A stretch of 42,803 nt of DNA from Alistipes sp. (GTDB lineage: Bacteria; Bacteroidota; Bacteroidia; Bacteroidales; Rikenellaceae). A program made the translations under genes and the position numbers. Below the pieces are notes generated by a model that was not told the DNA's origin, ran no database searches, and saw only the letters and a list, made by a program, of their open reading frames with translations. The stretch spans positions 1-42,803 of the forward strand of contig JAFOCZ010000027.1 in assembly GCA_017380955.1 (NCBI GenBank). Reading direction: 5' to 3'. Positions 34,111 through 42,448 of this stretch are shown in pieces; the stretch's first letter is position 1; every line of letters starts with the position of its first letter.

Positions 34111-34713
34111 TTACTTCTTTGCAAGGGCTGCGGTGATAGCCTCATCCAACTCCTTTGCAATCTGCTCGTCGTAGCCTACGCCGACATATGCTACAACACC
34201 ATCACGACCTACGAGGATGCTGCGAGGGATGTAGTTTGAGGCATACTTGCGATAGATAGACTGGTCGGTGTCGAGACCAATAGGGAATGTGTAGCCCATC
34301 TTTGTGATGTACTCCTCAACCTTCTGGCGAGTCTCGCCACGAGAGATAGGAAGCACCAGCAAATCCTCGCCCGCAAAACGGTCGATAACATCCTTCTGCA
34401 TATGTGACAACTCCAAACGACAAGGAGGACACCACGTTGCCCAGAACGAGATGAGAACCACCTTGCCACGCTGCGCTGAGAGGGTCACCTTCTTGCCATC
34501 GAGCATCTCGACGGTGAAGTCAGGGGCTACATCGCCAGCGTTGATGAGTGTTGTCTCGGCGATGTCATCCTGCTGTGTAGGGTACTCGATGCGTGATGCC
34601 ACTACATCCACAGGCCAAAGGATTATTGCCACTACAAGGGCTATGAGTGCTGCGAGCATCACCAGGAGGGTGAGCGTCGAGCCACGCTTCTTATGCTTAG
34701 ACTGAATTGCCAT
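34111..34713 (-). CDS. TlpA-family thioredoxin-like protein
   Basis: A 200-residue membrane-anchored, outward-facing thiol-disulfide protein. One membrane segment (about 14-33) precedes the thioredoxin fold: GKVVLISFWATWCPPCRLEL with the active site Cys95-Pro-Pro-Cys98, LPISRGETRQKVEEYI and YIPRSILVGRDG (cis-Pro). CPPC points to a reductase/maturase role, as in ResA or TlpA. It lies between pyrH and frr with gaps of 22 and 34 bases. Confidence 0.92.
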   Translation of the reverse strand: MAIQSKHKKRGSTLTLLVMLAALIALVVAIILWPVDVVASRIEYPTQQDDIAETTLINAGDVAPDFTVEMLDGKKVTLSAQRGKVVLISFWATWCPPCRLELSHMQKDVIDRFAGEDLLVLPISRGETRQKVEEYITKMGYTFPIGLDTDQSIYRKYASNYIPRSILVGRDGVVAYVGVGYDEQIAKELDEAITAALAKK

Positions 34714-34735
34714 AATATACTAAATTTTTAAGGTT

Positions 34736-35452
34736 TTACTCTGTAACTACGGTGCCGATGTTCTCTCCTGCTACAACCTTCTCGAGGTTACCCACGGTAT
34801 CCATATCGAATACTATGAGCGAGAGGTGATTCTCGCGGCACAACGTAAATGCTGTCTGATCCATAACCTTGAGGCGGCGTGCTATGACCTCGTCGAAGGT
34901 GATAGTGTCGAACTTCGTTGCCGTAGGATCCTTCTCAGGGTCGGCAGTGTAGATGCCATCTACGCGTGTGCCCTTGAACATCACCTCTGCCTCAATCTCT
35001 ATGCCACGGAGTGCCGATGCTGTATCTGTAGAGAAGTATGGGTTGGATGTGCCACCGCCGATGATAACAACATATCCTGCCTCGAGATACTCGATAGCCT
35101 TTGCCTTAGAGTAATACTCGCCGATAGGCTCCATACGGATAGATGTAAGCACCTTGGCCTTTACACCTGCTGACTCCAATGCCGACTGCAACGCCAAAGA
35201 GTTGATGATAGTTGCAAGCATTCCCATCTGATCGCCCTTAACGCGGTCGAAGCCACGTCCTGCGCCCTGGATACCTCGGAAGATGTTACCGCCACCGATG
35301 ACAATACCAATCTCCACACCCATATCCTTGATGCGCCTAATCTGCTCTGCATAAGCATTCAAGACCTCTACATCGTGACCATAGTTCTGTTTACCCTGCA
35401 ACGACTCACCACTGAGTTTGAGCAATATTCTGCGATACTTAGATGCTGCCAT
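34736..35452 (-). CDS. pyrH: UMP kinase
   Basis: A 238-residue amino-acid-kinase-fold enzyme that phosphorylates UMP. Marks are YRRILLKLSGESLQGK, GIVIGGGNIFRG, GDQMGMLATIINSLALQ, VIIGGGTSNPYFSTDTASAL and KGTRVDGIYTADPEKDP. Length is normal. It leads a three-gene unit with tlpA and frr. A weak TATCTTCG box (minus strand, near 35496-35489) fits a promoter. Confidence 0.95.
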   Translation of the reverse strand: MAASKYRRILLKLSGESLQGKQNYGHDVEVLNAYAEQIRRIKDMGVEIGIVIGGGNIFRGIQGAGRGFDRVKGDQMGMLATIINSLALQSALESAGVKAKVLTSIRMEPIGEYYSKAKAIEYLEAGYVVIIGGGTSNPYFSTDTASALRGIEIEAEVMFKGTRVDGIYTADPEKDPTATKFDTITFDEVIARRLKVMDQTAFTLCRENHLSLIVFDMDTVGNLEKVVAGENIGTVVTE

Positions 35453-35601
35453 AATTTTTAGATATGCGTTTATGTTTTATTAAATTATGCGAAGATAGTT
35501 ATTTTTACCTAAATATACAATCTTTTCGCCACAGTTTTTAATTTTCAGCGCTCGGCGTATGGTTTTTGCGCTATGCGAGGCTTTTAATCTAAAAAATTAC
35601 T

Positions 35602-35609
35602 TATCTTTG
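35602..35609 (+). promoter_or_regulatory. -7 box for dxs
   Basis: TATCTTTG at 35602-35609; no -33 box at normal spacing. The inferred start near 35616 lies after the TTG at 35614, which supports the ATG at 35635 as the dxs start. Confidence 0.45.
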
Positions 35610-35634
35610 TTGTTTGATATTGAATATTGTAACG

Positions 35635-37500
35635 ATGATAGGCAACGAGTATAAATATCTGAATTGTGTAAACACTCCCGAGCATCTGCGAAAGTTGAGC
35701 ATCGCGGAGTTGAAGGAGTATGCCAACGAACTACGTCGTTATATCGTAGAGTGTTGCGCCACAAACCCCGGACACCTCGGCTCGAGTCTCGGTGCTATAG
35801 AACTCACCATAGCGCTCCACTATGTCTACGACACCCCTGCGGATAGCATCGTGTGGGATGTGGGACATCAGGCCTATGCTCATAAGATTATCACCGAGCG
35901 CCGCGACACCTTCACCACAAACCGTAAGTATGGCGGTATCAGCGGCTTCCCACGTATGAGCGAGAGTCGCTACGACGCCTTTGGTGGTGGTCACGCCTCG
36001 GTAAGTATCTCCGCAGCATTTGGCATCGCCAAGGCTCAGGAGTTGCAGCAGAAGCCTCAGCACGTGGTGGCTGTCATCGGCGATGGTGCTCTCACCGGAG
36101 GTCTCGCCTTCGAGGGTCTCAACAATGCCGGAGCATCGCCAAAGACCGACATCCTTGTGGTACTCAACGACAACGAGATGTCTATAGACAAGCCTGCCGG
36201 TGCGCTGGATAGTTACCTGGTGCGTATCTCTACATCGCGATGGTATAACACCCTGAAGCGAGCACTATGGCGAGGGCTCTCGGTAATACCACCATTGCAC
36301 CGCCTTGTGCGCAAGACGGGTAACGCCATAAAGCACGGATTGCTACAAAATAGCAACCTCTTTGAGAGTCTGAATTTCAGATACTTCGGTCCTGTGGATG
36401 GTCACGACATCGAGGAGTTGATACGCACACTCCGAGGCTTGAAGGATATCGGAGGACCTAAACTGCTGCATATCAAGACCACGAAGGGCAAGGGCTATGC
36501 TCCTGCCGAGGCAGACCCTGCGGTATGGCACGCCCCAGGACGCTTCGATGTGGCTACTGGAGAGCGCGTGAAGAGCACATACCCTGCCGACCGCTATCAG
36601 GATGTCTTTGGACAGACACTCCTCGACTTAGCACACCAGAACGACAAAATTGTGGGTATAACACCCGCTATGCCTTCGGGATGTTCTATGAATATCGTTA
36701 TGCGTGAGATGCCCGAGAGATGCTTCGACGTGGGCATCGCCGAGGGTCACGCCGTGACATTCTCGGCAGGTCTTGCAGCCGGTGGCAGCCGCCCCTTCTG
36801 CAACATCTACTCATCGTTTATGCAGCGCGCCTACGACAATGTAATCCACGATGTTGCGCTTCAGAACTTGCCTGTTGTGATGTGCCTCGACCGTGCCGGC
36901 ATCGTTGGCGAGGATGGCGCTACGCACCACGGTGCTTTTGACCTTGCATACTTCGGCTGTCTGCCAAATATCACCATCGCAGCACCACGCAACGAGTGGA
37001 TGCTCCGACAGATGATGCACACAGCATCTACGGCCAACCACCCTACCGTAATCCGCTACCCACGAGGTATCGGCGAGGGCGTGGAGTGGCGCAACACACC
37101 TTTCGAGATATTAGTGGAGGGTCGTGGTGAGCAACTTCGCGAGGGTAGCGATGTGGCAATTATCGGCGTTGGCACTATGGTAAACGTGGCGATGCGTGCC
37201 GCAGAGCGCAGCGAGCGCAGTGTTGCGGTCTTTGACATCCGCTATGCCAAGCCTCTCGACACCGAACTTATAGAGAGCATCGGCACACGATTCTCGCGCA
37301 TCATAACCATCGAGGATGGCATCATACGCGGTGGTGTGGGTGAGGCTATAGTGTCACACCTCGCACGCAAGGGCTTCACACCAAAGGTAAAGACCTTAGG
37401 CATAGATGACTACTTTGTGCATCACGGCAAACCCGCAGAGTTGTACTCGGAGTGTGGCTACGACGAGGAGGCACTGCTAAAGGAGATTAATAATATATAA
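35635..37500 (+). CDS. dxs: 1-deoxy-D-xylulose-5-phosphate synthase
   Basis: A 621-residue thiamine-diphosphate enzyme that starts the MEP pathway from pyruvate and glyceraldehyde-3-phosphate. Marks are NPGHLGSSLGAIELTIALHY, DVGHQAYAHKI, GGHASVSISAAFGIA, GDGALTGG...NNAG with NDNEMSID (TPP/Mg binding), FGPVDGHDIEEL, GIAEGHAV and the transketolase C-terminal domain. The start chosen gives the usual N-terminus; the -7 box above fits. dapD follows after 13 bases, so the two form a transcript. Confidence 0.95.
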   Translation: MIGNEYKYLNCVNTPEHLRKLSIAELKEYANELRRYIVECCATNPGHLGSSLGAIELTIALHYVYDTPADSIVWDVGHQAYAHKIITERRDTFTTNRKYGGISGFPRMSESRYDAFGGGHASVSISAAFGIAKAQELQQKPQHVVAVIGDGALTGGLAFEGLNNAGASPKTDILVVLNDNEMSIDKPAGALDSYLVRISTSRWYNTLKRALWRGLSVIPPLHRLVRKTGNAIKHGLLQNSNLFESLNFRYFGPVDGHDIEELIRTLRGLKDIGGPKLLHIKTTKGKGYAPAEADPAVWHAPGRFDVATGERVKSTYPADRYQDVFGQTLLDLAHQNDKIVGITPAMPSGCSMNIVMREMPERCFDVGIAEGHAVTFSAGLAAGGSRPFCNIYSSFMQRAYDNVIHDVALQNLPVVMCLDRAGIVGEDGATHHGAFDLAYFGCLPNITIAAPRNEWMLRQMMHTASTANHPTVIRYPRGIGEGVEWRNTPFEILVEGRGEQLREGSDVAIIGVGTMVNVAMRAAERSERSVAVFDIRYAKPLDTELIESIGTRFSRIITIEDGIIRGGVGEAIVSHLARKGFTPKVKTLGIDDYFVHHGKPAELYSECGYDEEALLKEINNI

Positions 37501-37513
37501 TATAGAATAGAGT

Positions 37514-38338
37514 ATGTTTGAACTTGAGAGAGATATCGTTGAGCAGGCGTGGCAAAACCGCGAGATGCTTCACGAAGAGGAGGTTAAGGATGCTATACGT
37601 CGCATCGTAGAGGCTGTGGACAAAGGCGTTGTGCGCTGTGCCGAGCCTATAGACATAGAGAATAGCAAGTGGCAGGTTAACGAGTGGGTTAAGAAGGCTA
37701 TTATTATGTACTTCCCAATACAGACTATGCGCACTATGACGGCTGGCGAGTTGGAGTGGTACGACAAGATGGAGTTGAAGCGCGGCTACGAGGAGTTGGG
37801 CGTGCGTGTAGTACCTCACGCCGTGGCACGCTATGGCGCATATATAGCCCCAGGCGCAATCCTTATGCCTTCGTATGTAAATATAGGTGCGTATGTAGAT
37901 AGCGGCACTATGGTCGACACGTGGGCTACCGTGGGCTCGTGCGCACAGATTGGCAAGAACGTACACCTCTCGGGAGGTGTGGGTATCGGCGGTGTGCTGG
38001 AGCCTGTGCAGGCATCTCCCGTAATCATCGAGGACAACTGCTTCATCGGCTCACGCTCTATCGTTGTGGAGGGTGCGCACATCTGCCGCGAGGCGGTCCT
38101 CGGCTCTAACACCGTTATCACCGGCTCTACGCATATCATCGACGTTACGGGCGACGAGCCTGTGGAGTATAAGGGTTATGTGCCACCACGCTCGGTAGTT
38201 GTGTCGGGTACCTACACCAAGAAGTTCCCAGCAGGAGAGTATGGTGTGCAGTGCGCCCTGATTATCGGTCGCCGCAAGGAGTCTACAGATAAGAAAACAT
38301 CGTTGAACGACTGTCTCCGCGACTTTGCAATATCGTAG
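37514..38338 (+). CDS. dapD: 2,3,4,5-tetrahydropyridine-2,6-dicarboxylate N-succinyltransferase
   Basis: A 274-residue left-handed beta-helix acyltransferase of lysine/diaminopimelate biosynthesis. Marks are the hexapeptide repeats GAILMPSYVNIGAYVDSGTM, QIGKNVHLSGGVGIGGVLEP and CFIGSRSIVVEGAHI, plus the N-terminal helical part. Length is normal. It sits directly after dxs with no shared pathway, a plain operon of two housekeeping genes. Confidence 0.95.
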   Translation: MFELERDIVEQAWQNREMLHEEEVKDAIRRIVEAVDKGVVRCAEPIDIENSKWQVNEWVKKAIIMYFPIQTMRTMTAGELEWYDKMELKRGYEELGVRVVPHAVARYGAYIAPGAILMPSYVNIGAYVDSGTMVDTWATVGSCAQIGKNVHLSGGVGIGGVLEPVQASPVIIEDNCFIGSRSIVVEGAHICREAVLGSNTVITGSTHIIDVTGDEPVEYKGYVPPRSVVVSGTYTKKFPAGEYGVQCALIIGRRKESTDKKTSLNDCLRDFAIS

Positions 38339-38377
38339 GTTTCAGCGTTTTTTGCGAAAAAAATCGACAAAAAAGAG

Positions 38378-38405
38378 TTGCGTAAAGAAAATTTCACTAT
38401 CTTTG
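38378..38405 (+). promoter_or_regulatory. Promoter of rplY-pth
   Basis: TTG (38378-38380), 17-base spacer, TATCTTTG (38398-38405). The leader to rplY is about 80 bases and contains small GC-rich inverted segments, possibly involved in autogenous control (weak). Confidence 0.55.
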
Positions 38406-38490
38406 CGCTCCCAAGCAGGCACTTATGGGGTTATAGCAATAGACTATGATTGAGTGGTGCTGAAGTTAAACTATTAATATTTAAACAATT

Positions 38491-39051
38491 ATGCAGACAA
38501 TTCAGATTAACGGTACTGCACGTAAGGACTTCGGTAAGAAGTTCGCAAAGGCTGCACGCCGCGAGGGTCAGGTACCTTGTATCATCTACGGTGGTGGTGA
38601 GGAGATCGCTTTCACTATCGACGCAAAGGAGCTCGGTCAGTTGATCTACACTCCAAACTCTTACATCATCGAGCTTAACATCGACGGTAAGGTTGAGAAG
38701 GCAGTTATGCGTGAGGTACAGTTCCACCCAGTTCGTGAGCAGGTTCTCCACGTAGACTTCTACCGCGTTCAGGAGGGTAAGCCAGTTGCAGTTAACGTTC
38801 CAGTTCGCCTTACAGGTAACGCTGAGGGTGTTAAGATCGGTGGTAAGTTGGCTCTCTCTGCTCGTAAGCTCACAGTTAAGGGTCTTGTTGAGTTTATTCC
38901 AGATGAGATCGTTGTTGACGTTACTCCATTGAAGGTTGGTCAGACAATCTTCGTAGGTGACCTCCAGCACGAGAACCTTACTTTCGTAACTCCTGCTACT
39001 ACTGCTGTTTGCGCAGTTCGCGTAACACGTGCTTCACGTGCAGCACAGTAA
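38491..39051 (+). CDS. rplY: 50S ribosomal protein L25/general stress protein Ctc
   Basis: A 186-residue two-domain L25 of the long (CTC/TL5) type that binds 5S rRNA. Marks are RKDFGKKFAKAARREGQVPC, VQFHPVREQVLHVDFYRVQ and the C-terminal beta domain IGGKLALSARKLTVKG. Codon use is strongly biased to preferred codons (GGT, CGT, GTT), unlike its neighbours, as expected for a ribosomal protein. pth follows after 27 bases. Confidence 0.95.
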   Translation: MQTIQINGTARKDFGKKFAKAARREGQVPCIIYGGGEEIAFTIDAKELGQLIYTPNSYIIELNIDGKVEKAVMREVQFHPVREQVLHVDFYRVQEGKPVAVNVPVRLTGNAEGVKIGGKLALSARKLTVKGLVEFIPDEIVVDVTPLKVGQTIFVGDLQHENLTFVTPATTAVCAVRVTRASRAAQ

Positions 39052-39078
39052 TAGAGACTGGACTAAACCGAATCAAAG

Positions 39079-39642
39079 ATGAAATATCTTGTTGTCGGGC
39101 TGGGCAACATTGGCGCAGAATACGCCAATACCCGCCACAACATCGGATTCAGAGTGTTGGATGCCTTAGCCGAGGCATCCAATATCTCTTTTACGACAGT
39201 ACGTTATGGCGCTATGGCCACGCTAAAACACCGCGGTCGCACCATATTTCTGCTCAAGCCCTCGACATATATGAACTTGTCGGGTAAGGCAGTACGTTAC
39301 TGGATGGATCAGGAGCGCATACCTCGCGAGAATCTCCTTGTTATATCGGACGACATCGCCCTGCCCTTCGGAACATTCCGAATGCGTAAGAATGGCAGCG
39401 AGGGTGGCCACAACGGACTTCGTAACATCACCGAACTTTTGGGTGACAACCAATACACACGTATGCGCTTTGGCGTAGGTGGCGACTTTCCTAAGGGTCA
39501 TCAGGTGGATTATGTGTTGGGACCTTTTAGCGACGAGGAGAACAAGGCAATGCCCGAGCGTCTGAAACTCTTTGGCGATGCTATTCTGTCGTTTGTCTCT
39601 GTAGGCGCTGACCGCACGATGAATGCCTATAATGGTAAGTAA
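39079..39642 (+). CDS. pth: Peptidyl-tRNA hydrolase
   Basis: A 187-residue enzyme that frees tRNA from dropped-off peptides. Marks are LVVGLGNIGAEYANTRHNIG with the catalytic His17 region, KPSTYMNLSGKAV, VISDDIALPFGTFRMRKNGS and GGHNGLRNI. Length is normal. rplY-pth is a conserved pair. A terminator and a repeat follow. Confidence 0.95.
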   Translation: MKYLVVGLGNIGAEYANTRHNIGFRVLDALAEASNISFTTVRYGAMATLKHRGRTIFLLKPSTYMNLSGKAVRYWMDQERIPRENLLVISDDIALPFGTFRMRKNGSEGGHNGLRNITELLGDNQYTRMRFGVGGDFPKGHQVDYVLGPFSDEENKAMPERLKLFGDAILSFVSVGADRTMNAYNGK

Positions 39643-39673
39643 GAGGGGCTTGTCCAAAGCAAGTATCAGTTTC

Positions 39674-39777
39674 AAAAGTCGTATAACAAGAGTTGGTTTT
39701 AGGCGCACGAAGAGCGAAAAACCGGAGTTTACTGAGCGTAAATGAGGATTTTGAAATAACCTTGTTATACGGCTTTT
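39674..39777. repeat. Dispersed hairpin repeat after pth
   Basis: AAAAGTCGTATAACAAG (39674-39690) and CTTGTTATACGGCTTTT (39761-39777) are 17-bp inverted arms (16 of 17 match) around a 70-base loop. The right arm and six bases next to it recur at 24343-24364, so this is a family with at least one partial copy in this window. Confidence 0.6.
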
Positions 39778-39785
39778 ATAAAACG

Positions 39786-39816
39786 AAATGGGTTTGTTCG
39801 ATGAACAAACCCATTT
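39786..39816. terminator. Terminator after pth and the ferredoxin gene
   Basis: AAATGGGTTTGTTC (39786-39799) and GAACAAACCCATTT (39803-39816): a perfect 14-bp stem with a 3-base loop and T-rich flank, lying between convergent genes. Confidence 0.85.
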
Positions 39817-39853
39817 TCTTTTATGAAGCGCTAAACAGCGCATTCACAATCAA

Positions 39854-40024
39854 TTAAGCCTCAGGAGCGATAGCCTCAGAAGGACAAACGCCTGCGCAAG
39901 TACCGCAATCGATACACTTGCTTGAGTCGATAACATAGATGTCACCTGCTGAGATAGCCTCTACTGGGCACTCGTTGATGCATGTACCACACGCAACACA
40001 AGAATCTGAAATTTTGTAAGCCAT
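39854..40024 (-). CDS. Small 2[4Fe-4S] ferredoxin
   Basis: A 56-residue cytoplasmic electron carrier. The two clusters are bound by CVACGTCINECP (from residue 9) and CIDCGTCAGVCP (from residue 37), each C-x2-C-x2-C-x3-C-P. The rest is short and acidic (SEAIAPEA end). It matches clostridial-type ferredoxins in size. Its own promoter lies in the gap after serS. Confidence 0.93.
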   Translation of the reverse strand: MAYKISDSCVACGTCINECPVEAISAGDIYVIDSSKCIDCGTCAGVCPSEAIAPEA

Positions 40025-40065
40025 ATTACTTATAAGTTTTAATGAGTGTTAACAAATTTCAAGTG

Positions 40066-40096
40066 CAAATATACAAATTATTTTATAAAATCAAAA
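40066..40096 (-). promoter_or_regulatory. Promoter of the ferredoxin gene
   Basis: On the minus strand TTTTG (40096-40092) and TATATTTG (40073-40066) with an 18-base spacer, in the gap and the last codons of serS. Confidence 0.5.
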
Positions 40097-41349
40097 CCTG
40101 TGTAAGGAATTAGCACCTCTGGGATACGAATTCCATCCTCAGTCTGGTTATTCTCGAGCAATGCTGCCACGATACGAGGCAATGCAAGAGACGAGCCATT
40201 TAGTGTGTGAGCCAACTGTGTTTTGCGGTTATCATCACGATAGCGCAACTTCAGACGGTTAGCCTGGAACGACTCGAAGTTAGAGACTGACGACACCTCC
40301 AACCAACGCTTCTGAGCCTCAGAGTATACCTCGAAGTCGAAGGTGAGAGCCGATGTGAATGACATATCACCACCGCAAAGGCGCAAGATACGGTATGGAA
40401 GACCGAGCGATGCCACGATGCTCTCTACGTGAGCCACCATAGCCTCCAACGCCTCGTACGACTTATCGGGGTGCGACACCTGAACGATCTCCACCTTGTC
40501 GAACTGGTGCAAGCGGTTGAGACCACGCACATCCTTACCATAAGAGCCAGCCTCGCGACGGAAGCAAGGTGTGTATGCTGTCATCTTCACAGGCAACTCG
40601 CTCTGCTCGAGGATAACATCACGGAATATGTTTGTCACAGGCACCTCGGCTGTTGGCACAAGGTAGAAGCCATCTGCCGTAGCGTGGTACATCTGACCCT
40701 CCTTATCTGGCAACTGACCAGTACCGAAACCCGAAGCCTCGTTTACCATAATTGGAGGCTCAACCTCCTGATAACCAGCGCGTGTATTGCAGTCGAGGAA
40801 GTAGTTTATCAAGGCACGCTGAAGACGTGCACCCTTACCCTTGTATACTGGGAATCCCGCACCTGTAAGTTTCACACCAAGGTCGAAGTCGATGATGTCA
40901 TACTTCTTCGCCAACTCCCAATGTGGCAACGCCTCACCAGGAATCTCAGTGTAGTTCTCCACAAGTTTCACCACTACGTTGTCCTCGGCAGTGCGACCCT
41001 CAGGTACGCTGTCGTGTGGGAAGTTAGGGAGTTTAACAATCTCATTCTGCAACTCCTCAGCCACCTTATCAGACTCCTCCTTGAGTTGCTGTGAGCGTGT
41101 CTTGAGTGTTGCAACCTCTGCCTTCATAGCCTCAGCAGCCTCCTTCTCGCCCTTTCCCATAAGCATACCAATCTGCTTGGCAGCCTGATTCTGAGCAGCA
41201 AGAGTGCCATCGAGGTCATTCTGCAGAGCCTTACGTTTGTCGTCGAGTTCTATGATGCGAGCGATTATAGGTGCTGCATCAACACCTTTCTTTGCGAGGC
41301 GGCTTATAGCCTCCTCGGTATTGTCGCGCAATTGCTTTAGTGTAAGCAT
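40078..41349 (-). CDS. serS: Serine-tRNA ligase
   Basis: About 423 residues from the ATG at 41349, which gives the normal SerRS start MLTLKQLRDNTEEAISRLAK. The N-terminal coiled-coil tRNA-binding arm (about 30-105) precedes the class II core: motif 1 region LINYFLDCNTRAGYQEVEPP, motif 2 CFRREAGSYGKDVRGLNRLH, QFDKVE and motif 3 NGSSLALPRIVAALLENNQ. A TATCTTTG box lies on the minus strand at 41387-41380, 30 bases upstream. Length is normal. Confidence 0.95.
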   Translation of the reverse strand: MLTLKQLRDNTEEAISRLAKKGVDAAPIIARIIELDDKRKALQNDLDGTLAAQNQAAKQIGMLMGKGEKEAAEAMKAEVATLKTRSQQLKEESDKVAEELQNEIVKLPNFPHDSVPEGRTAEDNVVVKLVENYTEIPGEALPHWELAKKYDIIDFDLGVKLTGAGFPVYKGKGARLQRALINYFLDCNTRAGYQEVEPPIMVNEASGFGTGQLPDKEGQMYHATADGFYLVPTAEVPVTNIFRDVILEQSELPVKMTAYTPCFRREAGSYGKDVRGLNRLHQFDKVEIVQVSHPDKSYEALEAMVAHVESIVASLGLPYRILRLCGGDMSFTSALTFDFEVYSEAQKRWLEVSSVSNFESFQANRLKLRYRDDNRKTQLAHTLNGSSLALPRIVAALLENNQTEDGIRIPEVLIPYTGFDFIK

Positions 41350-41379
41350 AATTCTGAGTTTTATTTCACTTTTATCGTA

Positions 41380-41387
41380 CAAAGATA
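41380..41387 (-). promoter_or_regulatory. -7 box for serS
   Basis: TATCTTTG on the minus strand; a -33 box at proper spacing was not seen. Confidence 0.45.
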
Positions 41388-41464
41388 CAACATAATTAAT
41401 AAGGTTGTACGCCTAAATACAAAATTTTTCGGAATTATATTAAATCAGCGCAAAGCACACCTCA

Positions 41465-41591
41465 CTTTTCAGTTTTCACCTTTCACTTAAAAAAGCGTCG
41501 CAGACTCCATACTTTTCACCTTTCAGTTTTCACCTTTCAGTTAAAAACTTACGCCGTAGGCACTATACTTTTCAGTTTTCACCTTTCACTT
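41465..41591. repeat. Three CTTTTCAGTTTTCACCTTTCA repeats
   Basis: The unit (C)TTTTCAGTTTTCACCTTT recurs from 41465, 41520 and 41568, 48-55 bases apart, and the spacers (GCGTCGCAGACTCCATAC and ACGCCGTAGGCACTATAC) are also similar. The array ends about 16 bases before the next promoter's -7 box. Confidence 0.65.
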
Positions 41592-41606
41592 TTCACTTTT
41601 AATTTG

Positions 41607-41614
41607 TATCTTTG
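41607..41614 (+). promoter_or_regulatory. -7 box for the IMPase-family gene
   Basis: TATCTTTG at 41607-41614; the start codon is 22 bases downstream. The pyrimidine-rich repeats occupy the -33 position, and no TTTG is at the exact spacing. Confidence 0.5.
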
Positions 41615-41635
41615 TGCGATATAGACCCATAAAGT

Positions 41636-42448
41636 ATGAACATAGATATTCAAGACATAATCGGCATCGTAAAACAGGGTGCAGAGATTGCTACCGCACG
41701 CAACTTCTCGATAAGCCAAAAGGCTGGTGTTGAAAACATTGTGACATCTACAGACATCGCAGTGCAAGAGTTTCTATGTAATAAATTCCTCGAACTTATT
41801 CCCGAGAGTGGCTTTATCTGCGAGGAGGGTGACCTCAACAACCAAAGTAGCGCAGAGTATGTGTGGGTTATAGACCCTATAGATGGCACTACCAACTATG
41901 CTCGAGGCATCTCGGAATACTGCATCTCGGTGGCTCTGATGTATCGCCGCGAGGTTATTATGGGCGTTGTCTACAACCCCGTAAAGAAGGAACTATTCCA
42001 CGCCACAAAGGGCAATGGCGCATACCTCAACGGCAAGGCTATCAGCGTGTCAAATCGCACCTTTGACAATGGCATACTATGTACCGCTATGAGCCTATAT
42101 CGCAAGGAGCACGCCAAGGTGTGCAGCGACATCATCCTTGACACATACCTGAAGTGTAATGATGTGCGACGTTTTGGAGCGTGTGCCCTCGAACTCTGCT
42201 ACTTAGCAGCCGGCCTTTGTGACCTATATTTCGAGTACCGTGTTATGCCGTGGGACTATGCAGCGGGGCACCTTATCCTTAACGAGGCGGGAGGCACTAT
42301 CTCGGGATACAACCACGAGGCTCTAAAACTCGACTTGCCAACGCTGCTTATCGGAGCCAACAGCGCGGCAAATCACTCTAAATTGGTGGAGATTATCAAC
42401 TCACATATCGACCCTAAAACTTGCAACTATGACTGGAGAGAATGGTAA
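41636..42448 (+). CDS. Inositol monophosphatase family protein
   Basis: A 270-residue Mg-dependent phosphatase. The metal-binding motif DPIDGTTN (80-87) follows a Glu pair in FICEEGDL (63-64, in place of GEE), and MPWDYAAGHLILNEAGG holds the third metal Asp. Substrate may be inositol phosphate, PAP/PAPS (CysQ-like) or a sugar phosphate; the sequence does not decide. Its stop overlaps the next gene by 20 bases. Confidence 0.88.
   Translation: MNIDIQDIIGIVKQGAEIATARNFSISQKAGVENIVTSTDIAVQEFLCNKFLELIPESGFICEEGDLNNQSSAEYVWVIDPIDGTTNYARGISEYCISVALMYRREVIMGVVYNPVKKELFHATKGNGAYLNGKAISVSNRTFDNGILCTAMSLYRKEHAKVCSDIILDTYLKCNDVRRFGACALELCYLAAGLCDLYFEYRVMPWDYAAGHLILNEAGGTISGYNHEALKLDLPTLLIGANSAANHSKLVEIINSHIDPKTCNYDWREW

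Noticed and set aside
35614..35634. TTG start for dxs
   Set aside because: The -7 box places transcription start at about the same point, and the ATG at 35635 gives the normal N-terminus.
41465..41591. CRISPR-like array
   Set aside because: Only three imperfect units with similar spacers; no cas genes in the window.
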